From Hirundichthys speculiger (lineage: Eukaryota > Chordata > Actinopteri > Beloniformes > Exocoetidae): a stretch of 64,000 nucleotides of DNA. Below the pieces are notes generated by a model, which was given only the letters and a program-made list of their open reading frames with translations, did not search any database and was not told the DNA's origin. Positions 23,701 through 33,899 of the stretch are shown here, piece by piece. Numbering within the stretch: the first letter of the stretch is position 1; every line of letters starts with the position of its first letter. The translations under genes and the position numbers were made by a program. Where the stretch lies: the NCBI GenBank assembly GCA_018398805.1, contig JAGFBZ010000912.1, positions 394,780-458,779 of the forward strand, in the 5' to 3' direction.

Positions 23701-25315
23701 GAACAACGGAGCTTCAGGTTGTGCAGATGTGTTAAATGGCAGCTGGCTCTGTGGAGACGTTGCAGCGGGCATCCCTTTTGACTGTGTAGTAATGAACACA
23801 TCTTTCAACAGGACAACGCTGCAGTTCACAATGCCTGCTTGAAGGAGGACTTCTAGTTCAATAACATCGCTCTCTTGGACCATCCTGCACGTTCCCCTGA
23901 TATAAATCTCAGTGAGAATGTTTGGGGATGGATGGCAAGGGAAGCTTACAATAATCCCATGTCAGTGATAGACTGTGCATGCCCATTGTGAAGCCATCTT
24001 CACGGCATGCCCAAACAAATTTCTTGAAGTGATCTGCAAGATCGGTGGGGTTACTCACTATTCACCCTATGGTTTTAAACTTTTTATTAGCTGATGAAAA
24101 GCCTGTTTTAAGTTTAAATGTTTTCAATAAATTGCCTAATTGCTCTATTTTTGTCTCTTGCTCCTGCTTCTTCTCTTTACATTTTAAAGTTACTTGTACT
24201 CTCTTCCCTGGTTTTAAGATTTTGTTCAACTTACACAACATTCTTCTTTGCATGATCAGCTCTTGAGCAGTTCATTTCAGAGCTAGTCTTCTTTATCACT
24301 TTAGCAGTTGTTGCACCCCCCCCCCCCCCACTATCTCGACTGCAGATAAGACTGCACTCTCCAGCACAGACTGATAGAAAATCTACAATATATTGCAAAA
24401 TACATTTTTGTAACTTTTTTTTTTTGTCTATAATTACATTCACGGTCAGTGCCATCATCTGGCATTTTTGTAACTTCTAGGGCACTCAAATTAAAGATTT
24501 TTGAATATTTCATAAGACCAATATTAAAAGTCAGGCACAAGTTTTATATAAATGATGCACGCTGCTGAGATTCACGTCCCTGATGAGATCAGATCTGTAC
24601 ATCCACAGTCTAACCTATATTCTACTCTAAATAGATGGTTTATATTTTAAATAAGTAGCATTATGAAACCCCAACACTTTTTAATACAGACTTAGACCAC
24701 AGGAGTTGACGTGTTGTCTACATTCAGTTTACCTATTTATTAAAGCTGACAGGCGAGCAGAACAGTCAATATCACTCAGCAGGCTACTTAAAAGTTAAAT
24801 GTCTTAAAAGGAGACGGGTGTAGGGTGGCAGAGTCAAGACTAGTAGACCATAAATTGATCATTTATCGAGGCCAACTCCACCTGACAGAAGGACAGAGCT
24901 GACACATAACCAGCACTCAGATCTTTAGCCTGCTTAGCTTAGCACACGTCAACGACTAAAAGTAGTCCGAGCAGTGGACTGACAGCGTCGGTTGCTATTT
25001 CTTATCCTGCCAAACATTTGTCACTATGACTTCAGGTATTATTAATTAACAACCCACTTTTTATTTTTCCACCCAGAACAATAAAACTACGGAGACGTTG
25101 AGGCCTCAAGCCTCGGGTTACAGTGACATAGCGACGCCCACCTTGTCCAGCTCCTCCCGGCAGACGGCGCAGTACTTCTGGTCGCACAGCACCCTCATCT
25201 TGGTGGAGCAGCGGTAGCAGACCGGGTGATCGCATTTCCCCAAAGCGAAGATGTCGATATCCTGGCAGCACAAGACACAGGTCTTCTCTGATTCTTTTGA
25301 AGCTGTTGAATCCAT
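10781..25315 (-). CDS. znf598: ZNF598, E3 ubiquitin ligase sensing collided ribosomes (12 coding exons; frame interrupted in this sequence)
   Basis: The family ubiquitylates 40S proteins eS10 and uS10 on stalled, collided ribosomes and starts ribosome-associated quality control in the cytosol. Coding exons read on the minus strand: 25315-25142, 21109-20997, 20161-20032, 17318-17107, 16963-16746, 16652-16568, 16144-15952, about 15867-15792, 15705-14830, 11702-11537, 11397-11250, 11156-10781. These total about 920 codons, against about 904 in human. Order: RING finger, zinc fingers, an Arg-rich linker, a long low-complexity region with repeated DDFPAL/DDFPSL motifs and Pro-rich PPPG blocks, then a conserved C-terminal domain. 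Acceptor and donor dinucleotides fit at all junctions and phases fit except exon 7 to 8. Two in-exon frameshifts also occur (about 15489 and 10942). Introns are swollen by transposons. Sequencing indels or a decaying copy both remain possible. The family identity is very secure. Confidence 0.93.
12895..13124. repeat. Interspersed repeat interrupted by a hAT insertion (left part)
   Basis: A common fish repeat tail ('TTTTTCTTGCCACTG', then 'CTCTGTAAAGCGCCTGGAG', then 'GACAACTGACATTGTAACAG'). It continues on the far side of the hAT element at 14633 as TAACAGACAATATACAAATA. The join shows the hAT landed in this older repeat. Confidence 0.6.
13125..14632 (-). mobile_element. hAT-type element with BED-like zinc-finger fragment
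   Basis: Starts CAGGGGTGATAG near 13124-13135 and ends CTATCACCCCTG, a clean inverted terminus of about 12 bp. It is flanked by at least 6 bp of shared target (TAACAG). On the minus strand, 14101-13850 encodes a finger-like segment ([18 protein letters not shown] then HELDASH), a Cys2...His2 pattern seen in hAT-related proteins. No intact catalytic domain remains. A second, partial relative lies at 49386-50350. The element sits in a znf598 intron. Confidence 0.75.
13232..13489. mobile_element. Foldback MITE nested in the hAT element
   Basis: A 258-bp near-palindrome. The left arm starts TTGTCCTCTTAAAGTGTAAG and the right arm reads the reverse complement of it, with arms of about 115 bp around a short loop near 13355-13372. 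The transcript would fold into a long hairpin. It carries no coding sequence, and no clear duplication was assigned. Confidence 0.75.
14830..15705 (-). CDS. znf598: znf598 exon 9: DDFPAL-repeat and low-complexity exon, with frameshift
   Basis: The largest exon. The first part codes KEDDFPSL and [13 protein letters not shown] in one frame as far as NSAWS, then meets a TAA 12 bases later. From about 15490 homology resumes in another frame ([12 protein letters not shown], Ser-rich tract, [30 protein letters not shown]). Dropping one C from the CCC run at 15488-15490 (GGG on +) would join them. Phase 1 out through CCAG|GTACCA. Confidence 0.85.
15792..16652 (-). CDS. znf598: znf598 exons 6-8: basic/acidic linker
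   Basis: Exon 6 (16652-16568) codes VTGEDYEEM and a [14 protein letters not shown] tract. Exon 7 (16144-15952) codes [17 protein letters not shown] and a charged tail. Exon 8 (about 15867-15792) codes [13 protein letters not shown]. Exon 7 ends on a canonical CAG|GTAAGC in phase 0, but the only good acceptor before exon 8 (ttttaacag) needs one carried base. The frame is therefore short by one nucleotide here. Confidence 0.8.
16746..16963 (-). CDS. znf598: znf598 exon 5: last zinc finger and basic stretch
   Basis: Begins [20 protein letters not shown], continues with [19 protein letters not shown], then [16 protein letters not shown]. It completes the zinc-finger block and enters the basic linker. 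Phases fit both neighbours. Confidence 0.9.
17107..17318 (-). CDS. znf598: znf598 exon 4: central zinc fingers
   Basis: Highly conserved [45 protein letters not shown] and GSQEYY segments hold two C2H2-like fingers used for ribosome recognition in the family. Acceptor ccaccag and donor GTGATG fit, phase 0 in and phase 2 out. Confidence 0.92.
17319..18720. other. znf598 intron 3, no recognised feature
   Basis: AT-rich intron sequence between exons 3 and 4. The frames seen here have no family resemblance and no splice pairs. Confidence 0.45.
18732..19515. repeat. Possible MITE in znf598 intron
   Basis: The borders TGAGTCTCATTCATGA (left) and TGGGTCTCAGTTACGA (reverse complement of right) are weakly inverted. 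The internal text ('GTTCTTACAAATAAAAAT', 'GTTCGTAAGGAGCTGA') is typical of fish MITEs related to IS-type cut-and-paste elements. Boundaries and class are tentative. Confidence 0.4.
20032..20161 (-). CDS. znf598: znf598 exon 3: first zinc finger pair
   Basis: Contains [23 protein letters not shown] and LCSKHLK. These are Cys/His pairs of the first fingers, almost the same as in mammals. The acceptor follows a polypyrimidine run and the donor is GTACTC. Phase 2 in, phase 0 out. Confidence 0.9.
20997..21109 (-). CDS. znf598: znf598 exon 2: post-RING segment
   Basis: Codes [10 protein letters not shown] then CEKKHDIYF and ends at YAQYR, matching the conserved region after the RING. Acceptor ctgcag and donor GTATGG fit, phase 0 in and phase 2 out. 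Confidence 0.9.
21343..22381. mobile_element. Non-autonomous hAT element (outer of a nested pair)
   Basis: Bounded by TAGTGCTGGGCGATA and its inverted partner TATTGCCCAGCACTA. It is flanked by a perfect 8-bp duplication CGTTTGAC at 21335-21342 and 22382-22389. The interior is AT-rich without a transposase. A second hAT-type element sits inside it at 21821-22219. It lies in znf598 intron 1. Confidence 0.92.
21821..22219. mobile_element. Non-autonomous hAT element (inner of a nested pair)
   Basis: A 399-bp element beginning TAGGGCTGCACAATTAATCG and ending in the inverted ATAATCGTGCAGCCCTA. It is flanked by a perfect 8-bp duplication TATGATTC at 21813-21820 and 22220-22227. It inserted into the 21343-22381 element, so it is the younger of the two. 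Confidence 0.92.
22390..22930 (-). pseudogene. Tc1-type transposase relic, minus strand
   Basis: Near 22540-22610 the minus strand codes a segment of the form [19 protein letters not shown], which holds the second catalytic Asp (FQxDNxPKHT) of Tc1 transposases. The flanking sequence is eroded by stops. Its ends were not found. It abuts an outer hAT duplication on the left. Confidence 0.65.
22985..23125 (-). repeat. SINE fragment
   Basis: Text such as CCATCCATTATTTATAC and GTCTGCTGGAGCCCATCC matches the tail half of the SINE family complete at 1700-2062 and 43141-43406. It is truncated. Confidence 0.6.
23160..24060 (+). pseudogene. Tc1-type transposase relic, plus strand
   Basis: Broken + strand frames encode an [17 protein letters not shown] catalytic block (about 23800-23850), then a [21 protein letters not shown] block (about 23895-23945) carrying the Glu position. 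Upstream pieces ([12 protein letters not shown]) match the first Asp region with the Asp lost. Multiple stops show it is dead. It lies head to head with the minus-strand relic at 22390-22930. Confidence 0.72.
24310..24331. repeat. C homopolymer tract in znf598 intron 1
   Basis: A run of about 14 C near 24317-24330, next to simple sequence. The rest of intron 1 down to the exon 1 donor (25141) shows nothing else recognised. Confidence 0.6.
25142..25315 (-). CDS. znf598: znf598 exon 1: start codon and RING finger
   Basis: It encodes 58 residues. ATG is at 25315-25313 and the donor follows the Lys codon (AAG|GTGGGC), phase 0. Residues 13-52 form the RING: CVLCC, then [10 protein letters not shown], then a CAVC pair, spaced as in vertebrate ZNF598, where this domain recruits the E2. 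Residues 3-11 are a short polar leader. The start is supported by its place just before the RING and by GC-rich promoter sequence upstream. Confidence 0.93.
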
Positions 25316-25470
25316 GGTGTCGAGTCACAATTTTTCCTTAATGCTACTTGTGGAGAAATCACAGGCGAGGAAGTGCTTACGTAATTACGAAAGTGTGAAG
25401 TACTGCCGGCTGCCGCGCCGCTCCACGCCGCGTCACGTAACGGCGTGACGTGACGCGGGGTACCTACGAT
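25316..25470 (-). promoter_or_regulatory. znf598: znf598 promoter region with palindromic CRE-like site
   Basis: GC- and CpG-rich sequence directly upstream of the start codon. Positions 25428-25437 (CCGCGTCACG) and 25449-25458 (CGTGACGCGG) are perfect inverted 10-mers, and TGACGT at 25446-25451 matches the core of CREB/ATF sites. No TATA box is evident. The role is inferred from position only. Confidence 0.5.
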
Positions 25471-27539
25471 TTCTATAGCATGTGGATTGACCGAGCAAAG
25501 CGCAACTGAATACCGCTTATACCCATGTCATGTATGAGATCTTTGCACGCCATCACAACTGTTCCACGTGTGTTGTACGGTGTGTACCCGGTGTGCTGAT
25601 GATGAAAATTGTCTCGTGCTTCATAGTTATATAGGCATATTTCAGTCAAAAAACTAAGGAAATACCTATATTCCAAGTTGCAATGCTGCATAAAATCATG
25701 CTTAAAAACTGATTTATTAAATCATTTATTCATCAGATGGGACTTGGGATACTTTTATTTATCAACAGCCACATGTTATCTTAAAGCCACTCTATGTAGC
25801 AATACCTTTCCTGACCACATGGGGGTAGCACATCACAAGAAATTTCATGTATCAGCCCCTGATATATGGCCACAAACTGTATAAGAAGATGTGGACAAAT
25901 CCTCATGATGTCACCCATAGGTCTGGGATATACTTGCAGTTTGACCAAGCGTTTACGTCTGTTCACGAACACAAACAGTTGCATTATGAATGTTTCTTGC
26001 TTCAGTATTATGCATGCAGAATGAAGGTCTATGCAATCAAAGATGATATGTTAGGCCCTTAAATCAGTGTTGTTGGGATAAGGGTTTGTTTCTCTTGTTT
26101 CATCAATACGAGAAATTGTTGAGTAATACAAACAGTATTTTCATATGTCCTCTGTGACATTTGATGACTTGTTGAGTGAAACTGCCCCCCCCTTGTTCAT
26201 CACAACACCAAGCACAGCAAGCCAAAACTGCAGCAGAACTTCATGATTGGTCACTGCGTTGACTGCTGCACCATCTAACACTGGAATCTCTAGCGGCCAA
26301 GTGAATAGTTATAGTTAGCTATTATAGATTGGCTGACTTAGCATATGTTAACTCAGGATGATAATTAAAATTACTTTACGTTAATTTTGACCAAATCTGT
26401 CCAAACATCCTCATTTCAAGCGTTGCTACTGGCGTTGCCACCTATAACAAGTGCTGCCAGTGCTGAAAACAAGAACTACAAGAGCTCGGCTGGGACCTGC
26501 TCGTCGTCCATCACCAAGATGTACACGTTGCAGTTGGGCAAGCCTACCACCGACAATCCAAAAGTCATGAGATGATTGACATAGCCAATGGCTGTCAATC
26601 AAATGGCACCAAGCCACTTCAGTGCTTGAATGCCAGACATTGCTTTATATAATTTTACCTGTTGTGGTAGAAAAAATATACCCCCATACAGTTGTCATGG
26701 ATGTGCAATCTAACCCTAGAGATCAAAAACACTGTTTGTACCAGGCTGTAAATATGTTTATTTCTGTTGTAGTGGCATTTTAACACATTTTAACACATTG
26801 CTCTGTTTTGGAGCCAGCACCTAGTGGTCAGTTGAGGACTTGAAATTTCTGCAGCTGTTTGGCAGCAATTTCAGGCCTGCTGGGACTCGGGGGTGAGGTT
26901 TCTTGCGAAAAGGCTTGGAAGAAAATACTATAGGAAAGTAGTTTCATAAAGTTTGGCTTATTACATTAGAATTTTTTTTTAAAAAGAGGTTACGTATGAT
27001 CACTTCTGCAAATTAAAAGAGAACTTTTCTACAAGCAAATCTATAAATAAAATCCTTTGTAATGATGATTTTGTCTATGAATGTTCTCCATGAGGACTTT
27101 TTTAAAAGATGTTTTCTTTGGGGGAGGATACTAGAGACAAACACTATCATAACTATAACTATCAAATCCACCACACATTTATCTATATGCACCACCCAAA
27201 CTCACATATAGGACACCACACATATTACACACACGTCATCACTGCCTGTCTTGTCTTTGGTTTAGTGTCTTTATCTGTCCTTTCATACTCCACTCACAGT
27301 GATTTAAGTCCTGTTTGACAAAATAAAGGTTTTAGGAGTTAATAAAGCATGTTAGATATGACTGTCAAAGAGGACTGGTGAAGGACACACTCACTATCAC
27401 TCACACTTACACACAAGAAAACTGACACCTGCTACAAGGTTAAATTGTGTATACATCCAGGTTTTGCCAGATTGTGGCACTAACCATCAATATCTATGCA
27501 GCCAGCAGTTAAAAAAAATGTTTTCTGAGTCTAATTTGT
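25471..27539. other. Intergenic, znf598 upstream
   Basis: No gene recognised. Text around 25783-26060 and 26790-26900 looks like old fish repeats. One phrase, about CATGATGTCACCCATAGG, recurs inverted near 40905. No termini could be set. Confidence 0.4.
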
Positions 27540-27925
27540 TCTTTAGTGTTAGTCATGCTGCCAGTGGTTTGTGCCTTGTTGTAAACCCTGTTTTTGCATT
27601 TATTGCTTGAATTATACAGTAGATATTGACAATGATATGCTTACTTTCTCTTGAGTATTCATGATTTCTGTTGATGTTTTGAAAGGGGGTTTTCGCCACA
27701 ATCCTGTGATCATCCACTTTAGTTGTCTTCTGTGGTCTTCCAGGCCGTTTGACATGATTCAGAAGTGCTTTCTTTTTTTTTTTTTTTTTTAAAGAACGTA
27801 CCAATCTGGTGAACGTGGCCGCACTTAAGTTTTTTTCCCTTTCTCTCTTCTTTCACCCTTCATGATGTCCTCCTCTCCTTGCATTGATATCCTTGGACTT
27901 CATATTGGTAGCTCCAGTCAAACAG
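27540..27925 (-). pseudogene. Tc1-type transposase N-terminal relic
   Basis: The minus strand codes a VKRPGRPQKTTKVDDHRIV helix-turn-helix linker and a downstream KTGFTTRHKPL piece, both diagnostic of a fish Tc1 subfamily. The poly-A/T run at about 27769-27791 and stops break it. The first codons (MKSKDINA-like) appear near 27890. Confidence 0.72.
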
Positions 27926-28559
27926 CTGCCAAATATCAACTCTATATCTGATATTCTCTCCAGACCTTTAATCTACTGCATTAGTCTTGACGTAATGAGG
28001 GAATGAAAGCCTACACTTTGATCACATCATGATTGGAAATAAATCAATCTGTTGTTGTGGTTCATCAAGGTAGAATCATAAAAAAAAAAAAAAAAAAAAA
28101 TCCAGTCATTGTCCAAATACTCCTAATCTGACTGTATTTGCACAGCCAGGTCCCATAAGAGTATGACTGGTGCAGAAAAGTAGATCCTGATGTTAACGTG
28201 TCTCTATGTTCAGTTTGGAAAACATCTTTTGCATTTATAATCTTGCTGTTTCCCATACTGAAGGAAAATCAGAGTGGTGACAACAGTTAATGATGTGACA
28301 GGAACTTAAAAGCACTCATTACTCTTTTAGAGCTTCACCACACGCCGAACTCCTGTTCTTTCAGAGATATCCAGTAACAAATCAACATTAACAAAAAAAA
28401 AAAAAAACAGCTGTGCTTTACTTTGTAATGACTCATTGGATGGAATATTTGCAAATGAGGTCACATGGACAGAGTCAGTGTTTCAAGATGACAGGTCTGT
28501 AAGCAGATGATTTTTTTTTTTTTTTTTTAACTGTCCAGGGTACTGAGGTCTTTTGCTTT

Positions 28560-31500
28560 CTAGAGTTTCTTGAAGCGGTTGTTGTCTAGTCCCATGACTC
28601 TGAAGGTACAGCTGGCAATCTTCTCATAGAGGAGAAACATGAGGGCAGCGGTCAGCACCGTTTGCAGCAGCTTGGCCTCCAGGCCTTTAAACAGACCCAA
28701 CATGCCGTCCTTCCTACAGTAGAGTGCCAGGGTCCAAAAAACAAAAAAAAGGTGTTAAATAGTCATTTTCACTGCATCAGAGTAAAAACTGCATGTTAAA
28801 CAACAGAAGGTTTATTTATTAACAATTATCAATGTGTCCAAGATTATCAATCTACTGGCATAATGTATCTAAAGGTTAAGAAGAAAACAGATCTGGTGTT
28901 TTGTAAATGCTTTTCATGAGCTTTGCTGTCAGAGAATTCAGCAGATTTGTGTATGAACTTCTATCATCTATAGGCACCATGGAACATACAAGTGTTTAAA
29001 TCACTTGCAACATGTGCTTTTTAAATAAACAACAGTGCTGGCAATAAAAGTAATGAAGATGCATTTTCTTCTTTGTTAAATAAGATATCTAACAGCAGGG
29101 CTGATTAAACACACCCCAAATAACTTTTTGTGTCACTTTAATTATAAAGAAGCACTAAATGTGAGAGGCAAAACAAATTTGTTTGTTTTTTTTGGTTTGT
29201 TTTTTTTCTTGTTAAAAGTATGCTCAACATTATCCATGAGCAATTACACACTGTTATCTGGAAACGTTAAAACCGGTTCTGGGCTGCCGGCGAAGCTTGC
29301 CCCACCTCAACACATTTCTTGAGAAATTCCTTGTAATTCACTTGCCAGTTCATACAAGTGCCCCAGGGTCACATATGTGTCAAAGAAAAAAAAAGAGCTG
29401 GGAGGGAAACTCAAAATAAGCAAAATGATCGAAAACTGTGTGTCTAATCTGCATTTAAAAACCCACCGTGCCCTGTTGACCAGCAGCCACTTGATAGTCT
29501 TCATACTGGATAGTAGTTTTGACTTCTCTGAAGGTGTGTTGAACTGACCAAACTGTGGTTAGAGTTTAGTTAAAAAATAAGTAAATTAAAGATAATTAGA
29601 AAATGACAGACAACAGATCTTTTTAAAGTAGTGAAACAGCTCATGACATAGACATTCACACGAAACCCACCCTGAGGATGGACTGTATAGTCTGCAGTGG
29701 GTATGTGACGGTGGTGGCGACAGCTTTGGCAACAGCACCGATCATGAAGATCTCTAGTGATGACAGCTTTGGGGAGGAGAAGAAAGACCAATCGGATTAA
29801 AAAGCAACATAAATTAAAAGTGGTAGTATAAATGCGTGATTGGTATAAATATATATGTGGTGTTTACAGGATCAAAAAGCCCTCAGCAGTGTGTGAAAGA
29901 AATAAGGAACACCATCTTCCTTCTTCACTGTGAATATATAATAAACCATAACAAATGCTCTAACAGACTGCAAAAATGTCAAAATGCACATGATCTGTAA
30001 CAGAGCCTTCACACATGCAGAGCTTAACCTCTGACCTCTACTTAATTATCCCTTAAAGTCATGTGAGCAGAATCACTTGAGCGTCTGCATGTGTCTTTTG
30101 GTTCTCCCTCACCTCCCTGGGAACTCCTCTCCTCAGCCACCTCTTCAGGCCTTCATAAATCATGAACTGGATGGCGGGGTTCAGCACCAGCAGCAGGGAC
30201 GGGAAGGTGCCGTTCCACAGGGCTCCGATGCCCTCATTACGGACAATCTGCACAAATGCATCTGAAAAAGAAAAAAATAAATTAAAAAATGAAGGAACAC
30301 TGACAGTACAAAGAAAATGCATCAATTATTATTTAAAGAATATAAAAAGACGAATGCAAACGTTCATTCTGATGACTGCCATTTACCCAGAATGCCAGAG
30401 TAGTTAGTGGGACGGATGTCTTCATTGCGAAACTTGGATCCCTGAAGCTTCAGCCTTGTGTTGACCACCCACAAAGGGGTGGTAGCTAATACATTTACAA
30501 CACCTGGAGGGATGAAGAGGACCATGAAAAATCAAGATATAATATCAGTAAAAGCAAAGACTGACGGTGGAAAGTTTCAACTTTAGCTGTTGCAGCTTTG
30601 TTATAAAGTTGTGAGGTGCTGTGGGTGACAAAGTTGACATAGTCAGTTACACTTGACTATTTTTTCATAAATATCCAACTACGGATCCAATTCTGAGGAA
30701 GCAGAGGCCATGAACTCTCTTCTCTGCTCCTTCTGTGTCTATTTACAGTAGTTTGGACAAAATTCAATCAACTTTCAGAGGCTTATAACAACGTTTCAGC
30801 AAAAGGAAGAAGATGCTTGTACAAACATTTCTTTTCAAACGCTTTCAGTACACTTATGATGTTAAAATTAATTAGGTTTGTCTGTGGGGACCCTATCCAC
30901 ACTATCACCAGGTGACAGAGCCTTGGTGCTTTGGTTCACATTGTTTTGGTCACAATTGAAGGTTTACACTCAGTACCATCTAATAAGGTTAGATTTTAAG
31001 GTTGTTATAATTCCAGAGTACTTGTTTAAATCTACAATTAGATGGACTTTCTTGTTCTGACACACAGAAACCAGGTTTGTCAAGTTATGGACAAAGATCC
31101 TCTCACCTGCAGCGATGCCTATGATTAAGTCAGTGGTTGGTGCTGACTGTTTTCCCTTCAGCCAACTAGCTTTGAGGCAGTGGAAGCAGTAGAAATAGAC
31201 AAAGTTGGAGCAGCACAGACTACAGATGACAGGGAACCAGCCTCTGTAGGGAGCTAGTCTGCAGACAGGAAGTAGACACACGGGTCAGTCCTAAATCTCC
31301 TGGTGTACAATATCTCAGACTTTACAACTTCAAAATGACTTTATGGACGGATACAAAAACAGTATGGGTGTTAAATTTAGCTGAAATGACAGCAAAGAGT
31401 ACAAAGAAATGTCAAAAACAATGGATTGTAACAATGCATTTTAAACAGTCTGGTATAATTTCACTCACAGTCCTTCTTCTTTGATAATGTCTGCCAGAAC

Positions 31501-33451
31501 TGCTGGAGTTGATTTGGCTTTCCTGTTTTCATCCACTGAACACAAGCAGAAGAGAAGCTGTTTCAGCTGAACACAAGTTACTGAGTCCCACAGTTACAGT
31601 CAACGTGCACATGAAGGGAAGTTCATGCAGTGTTTTACCTTGTAGACGCAGTCTGGCGGTATCCAGAGGGAAGAAGACCGTCATCGCAGTCACACTTCCC
31701 TGAAACCGGTTACAGATCAGTTCAGAGGAAACGCTCACTTTGTACATTTCATTTAACTTTAATGACATGAAATAGCACACCAAACTGTACAATCTAAAAG
31801 CTTAAAATACATACAGAGCCCGAAGACGTAATAATGTTTAAAGGCTGATTTTAAAAAACGTCTTCTGTAACCCTCCTGTTATGTTCATTTCTCAGGAACA
31901 GCAATAATGTTGATAATCCAAAAGTGTCTAAAAACTAAACACTCCCAATAAACACTGTTTATATCTTATTATAAACTTTTTAATGAAGCTTCATGAAATC
32001 TGCATTGGAAAGACCTTTCTATAAAACACAATAGTTCAATCTGACTTTTTTTTTTTTTTTTTTGGTGATTATGCTATTTTTGGAACTTTTCTTTATGGGG
32101 CGATGCTGATAAATTAACACAAGAAAACCTCATCTCCAAGAGAACATAAAAAAGAAAACTTAAGAATTGTTTTTCTGAACCAAAAATGAACAAAATAAGA
32201 AAAAACAAAATAACACATTAGCAATATGAATATAGTGTGTGTATATATATATGTGTGTCTGTAAGTCTCCACAGCACCAGTGACACCTTTTCACACTGTA
32301 ACAATAAATACTATGCAATGTGTAAAACCAGAAATCCATGCATCTATTATCTAACCCACTTATTTCTGTGCAGGGTCATGGGGGTCAGCTGGAGACTAAC
32401 CCGGCTTAGACAGAAGATGTGCTCCTTGCAGAGCTTTGATGTGTCATTGGACGACAAATGTGTCACACACACACCCACACACACACACTTTGGTGGCATT
32501 GTAGGGATCATACTTGGTTTCTAAACTTCTCTTGTGCTGATTTCAGAATTTTTATGCAAATTGCTCCTGACATTTTGACATGTTCCCCGCTTTTTTGGGG
32601 GCAGTGAGGCTCTTGGGCTGTGGTGTCTGTGAAGGCAGACATGGAGGACTCAGGGGTCCTGTTCTTGGTTACCAGCAGCTCAGCAGAGAGTTCACACTGG
32701 TTCTTTTGGACCGTTCAAACCATCCTGAGTTTTCTCTGTAAAAGTCCCTGACCTAAGTTGAAGCTTGTGAAAAAAAACTGTCACAGGTTAAATTCTGCCC
32801 TCTGAGACCACGTGTCATGTCAAGGACGAGCCAAAGGAGAGGGTGGGTGTGGGTGTAAAACTGGGGAGAAATGGGAGTCACAGGTGCAAAAAACTACTTA
32901 TAGTTTTAAGAGACTTATAAACCCCTTTTATTCTCCATTTTGGCAGCCGGGTCAAACTGACCCGAACAGAATCTATATGTCATATAAACACAGAGAGGTA
33001 GGTTGCAAAAATGTCAAATGAACCATTTTCATTTTATATGTTGTTTACACTAGTTAAGCCAAGCAGATGAAGTTTTATCCAGAAAAAATACTTAAAACTG
33101 TTTGTTTTTTTGGTTGTTGTTTTTTTTTTTAAATTTTCCAAACGGGTCAATTTGACCCGAAACATAATAGGAGGGTTAACTGAACTGGTCTGAGTTAAAT
33201 ATTATCTACAATTCAATTTTATTAATCATCTATCGTCGTAAGGCCTATAACATTAAGACACGTTAACTTTAGAAATCAGGATATTTGGAAGATATAAACC
33301 GTGTGGGCACGGACACAGAAATTACATTGGCATTATAGTGTAAATAACAGAAGTGAATAGTGAAATAGTGAAACAGATGCTAACTTACCACGGCTCCTGC
33401 TACAGCATGAACCAAACTCTCATACGAGAACACCTCCGAGGTCGTTGCCAT
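28560..33451 (-). CDS. slc25a17: SLC25A17 / PMP34, peroxisomal membrane carrier
   Basis: A mitochondrial-carrier-family protein of the peroxisomal membrane. In mammals it exchanges CoA, FAD, NAD+ and nucleotides. Nine exons: 33451-33389, 31699-31639, 31535-31469, 31258-31107, 30503-30387, 30261-30113, 29766-29671, 29552-29467, 28713-28560, ending TAG. They give 314 residues (human 307), every junction is GT-AG, and all phases agree. Three carrier repeats are visible with signatures [24 protein letters not shown] and [11 protein letters not shown]. Other conserved blocks are [50 protein letters not shown] and [18 protein letters not shown]. Repeat 3 keeps only part of the charged signature, as in known PMP34. 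It shares strand with znf598 upstream and rpusd1 downstream. No defect was seen. Confidence 0.96.
32041..33180. other. slc25a17 intron 1 content
   Basis: A long intron with a T run (32047-32063), a (CA)n tract at about 32463-32487, and a SINE-like scrap at 32335-32405 (TATTATCTAACCCAC, GGGTCATGGGGGTCAG). The phrase 'GGGTCAAACTGACCCGAA' occurs near 32949, and its near-inverse GGGTCAATTTGACCCGAA near 33145. This suggests an old inverted repeat. No coding exon was found. Confidence 0.45.
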
Positions 33452-33567
33452 TGCAGCCGTTTGACTGTTGCTGAACTAATAAAACCTGCTGTTTGAGTTT
33501 CTTATAGTCAATAACTCCCACGGTCTCTACTGTTTGCTGGTTTAATTTTCGGTAAGCGGCGACACCT

Positions 33568-33608
33568 CCTTTATATGTAGCAGACGCTTGGATTATGGGT
33601 AATGTAGT
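33568..33608 (-). promoter_or_regulatory. slc25a17: slc25a17 promoter: ZNF143-like site and TATA-like box
   Basis: On the minus strand, ACTACATTACCCATAATCC (33608-33590) resembles the ZNF143/Staf consensus (ACTACAnnTCCCAnnATGC) common at housekeeping promoters. CATATAAAGG (33577-33568) follows 12 bases downstream, about 120 bases before the ATG. Placement and spacing are reasonable. Binding is inferred. Confidence 0.45.
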
Positions 33609-33899
33609 TCTATTCACGGCACACCGTATCTACATGCGGATGTTGATTCAGTCATTCAGGTTATCCAGTTCATAATAATTCTTAAAAGCCTTGAATAGAA
33701 GTAAATTTTAAAAAAATTAAAATTTTCTTTCTGAAGACTTTTCACATCTCACTAAAAATATATATTCAATTCTAACTCACTGGTGGGGAGTTTCAGGTTT
33801 TGGGGAAATTACTCTTGTGACTCATGCAAGTCTTATGACAGGTGGTCAGTTCTCCAAATTGTCAACACTGTTCACATTATGTTGTTTTTTTGTGTGTGT

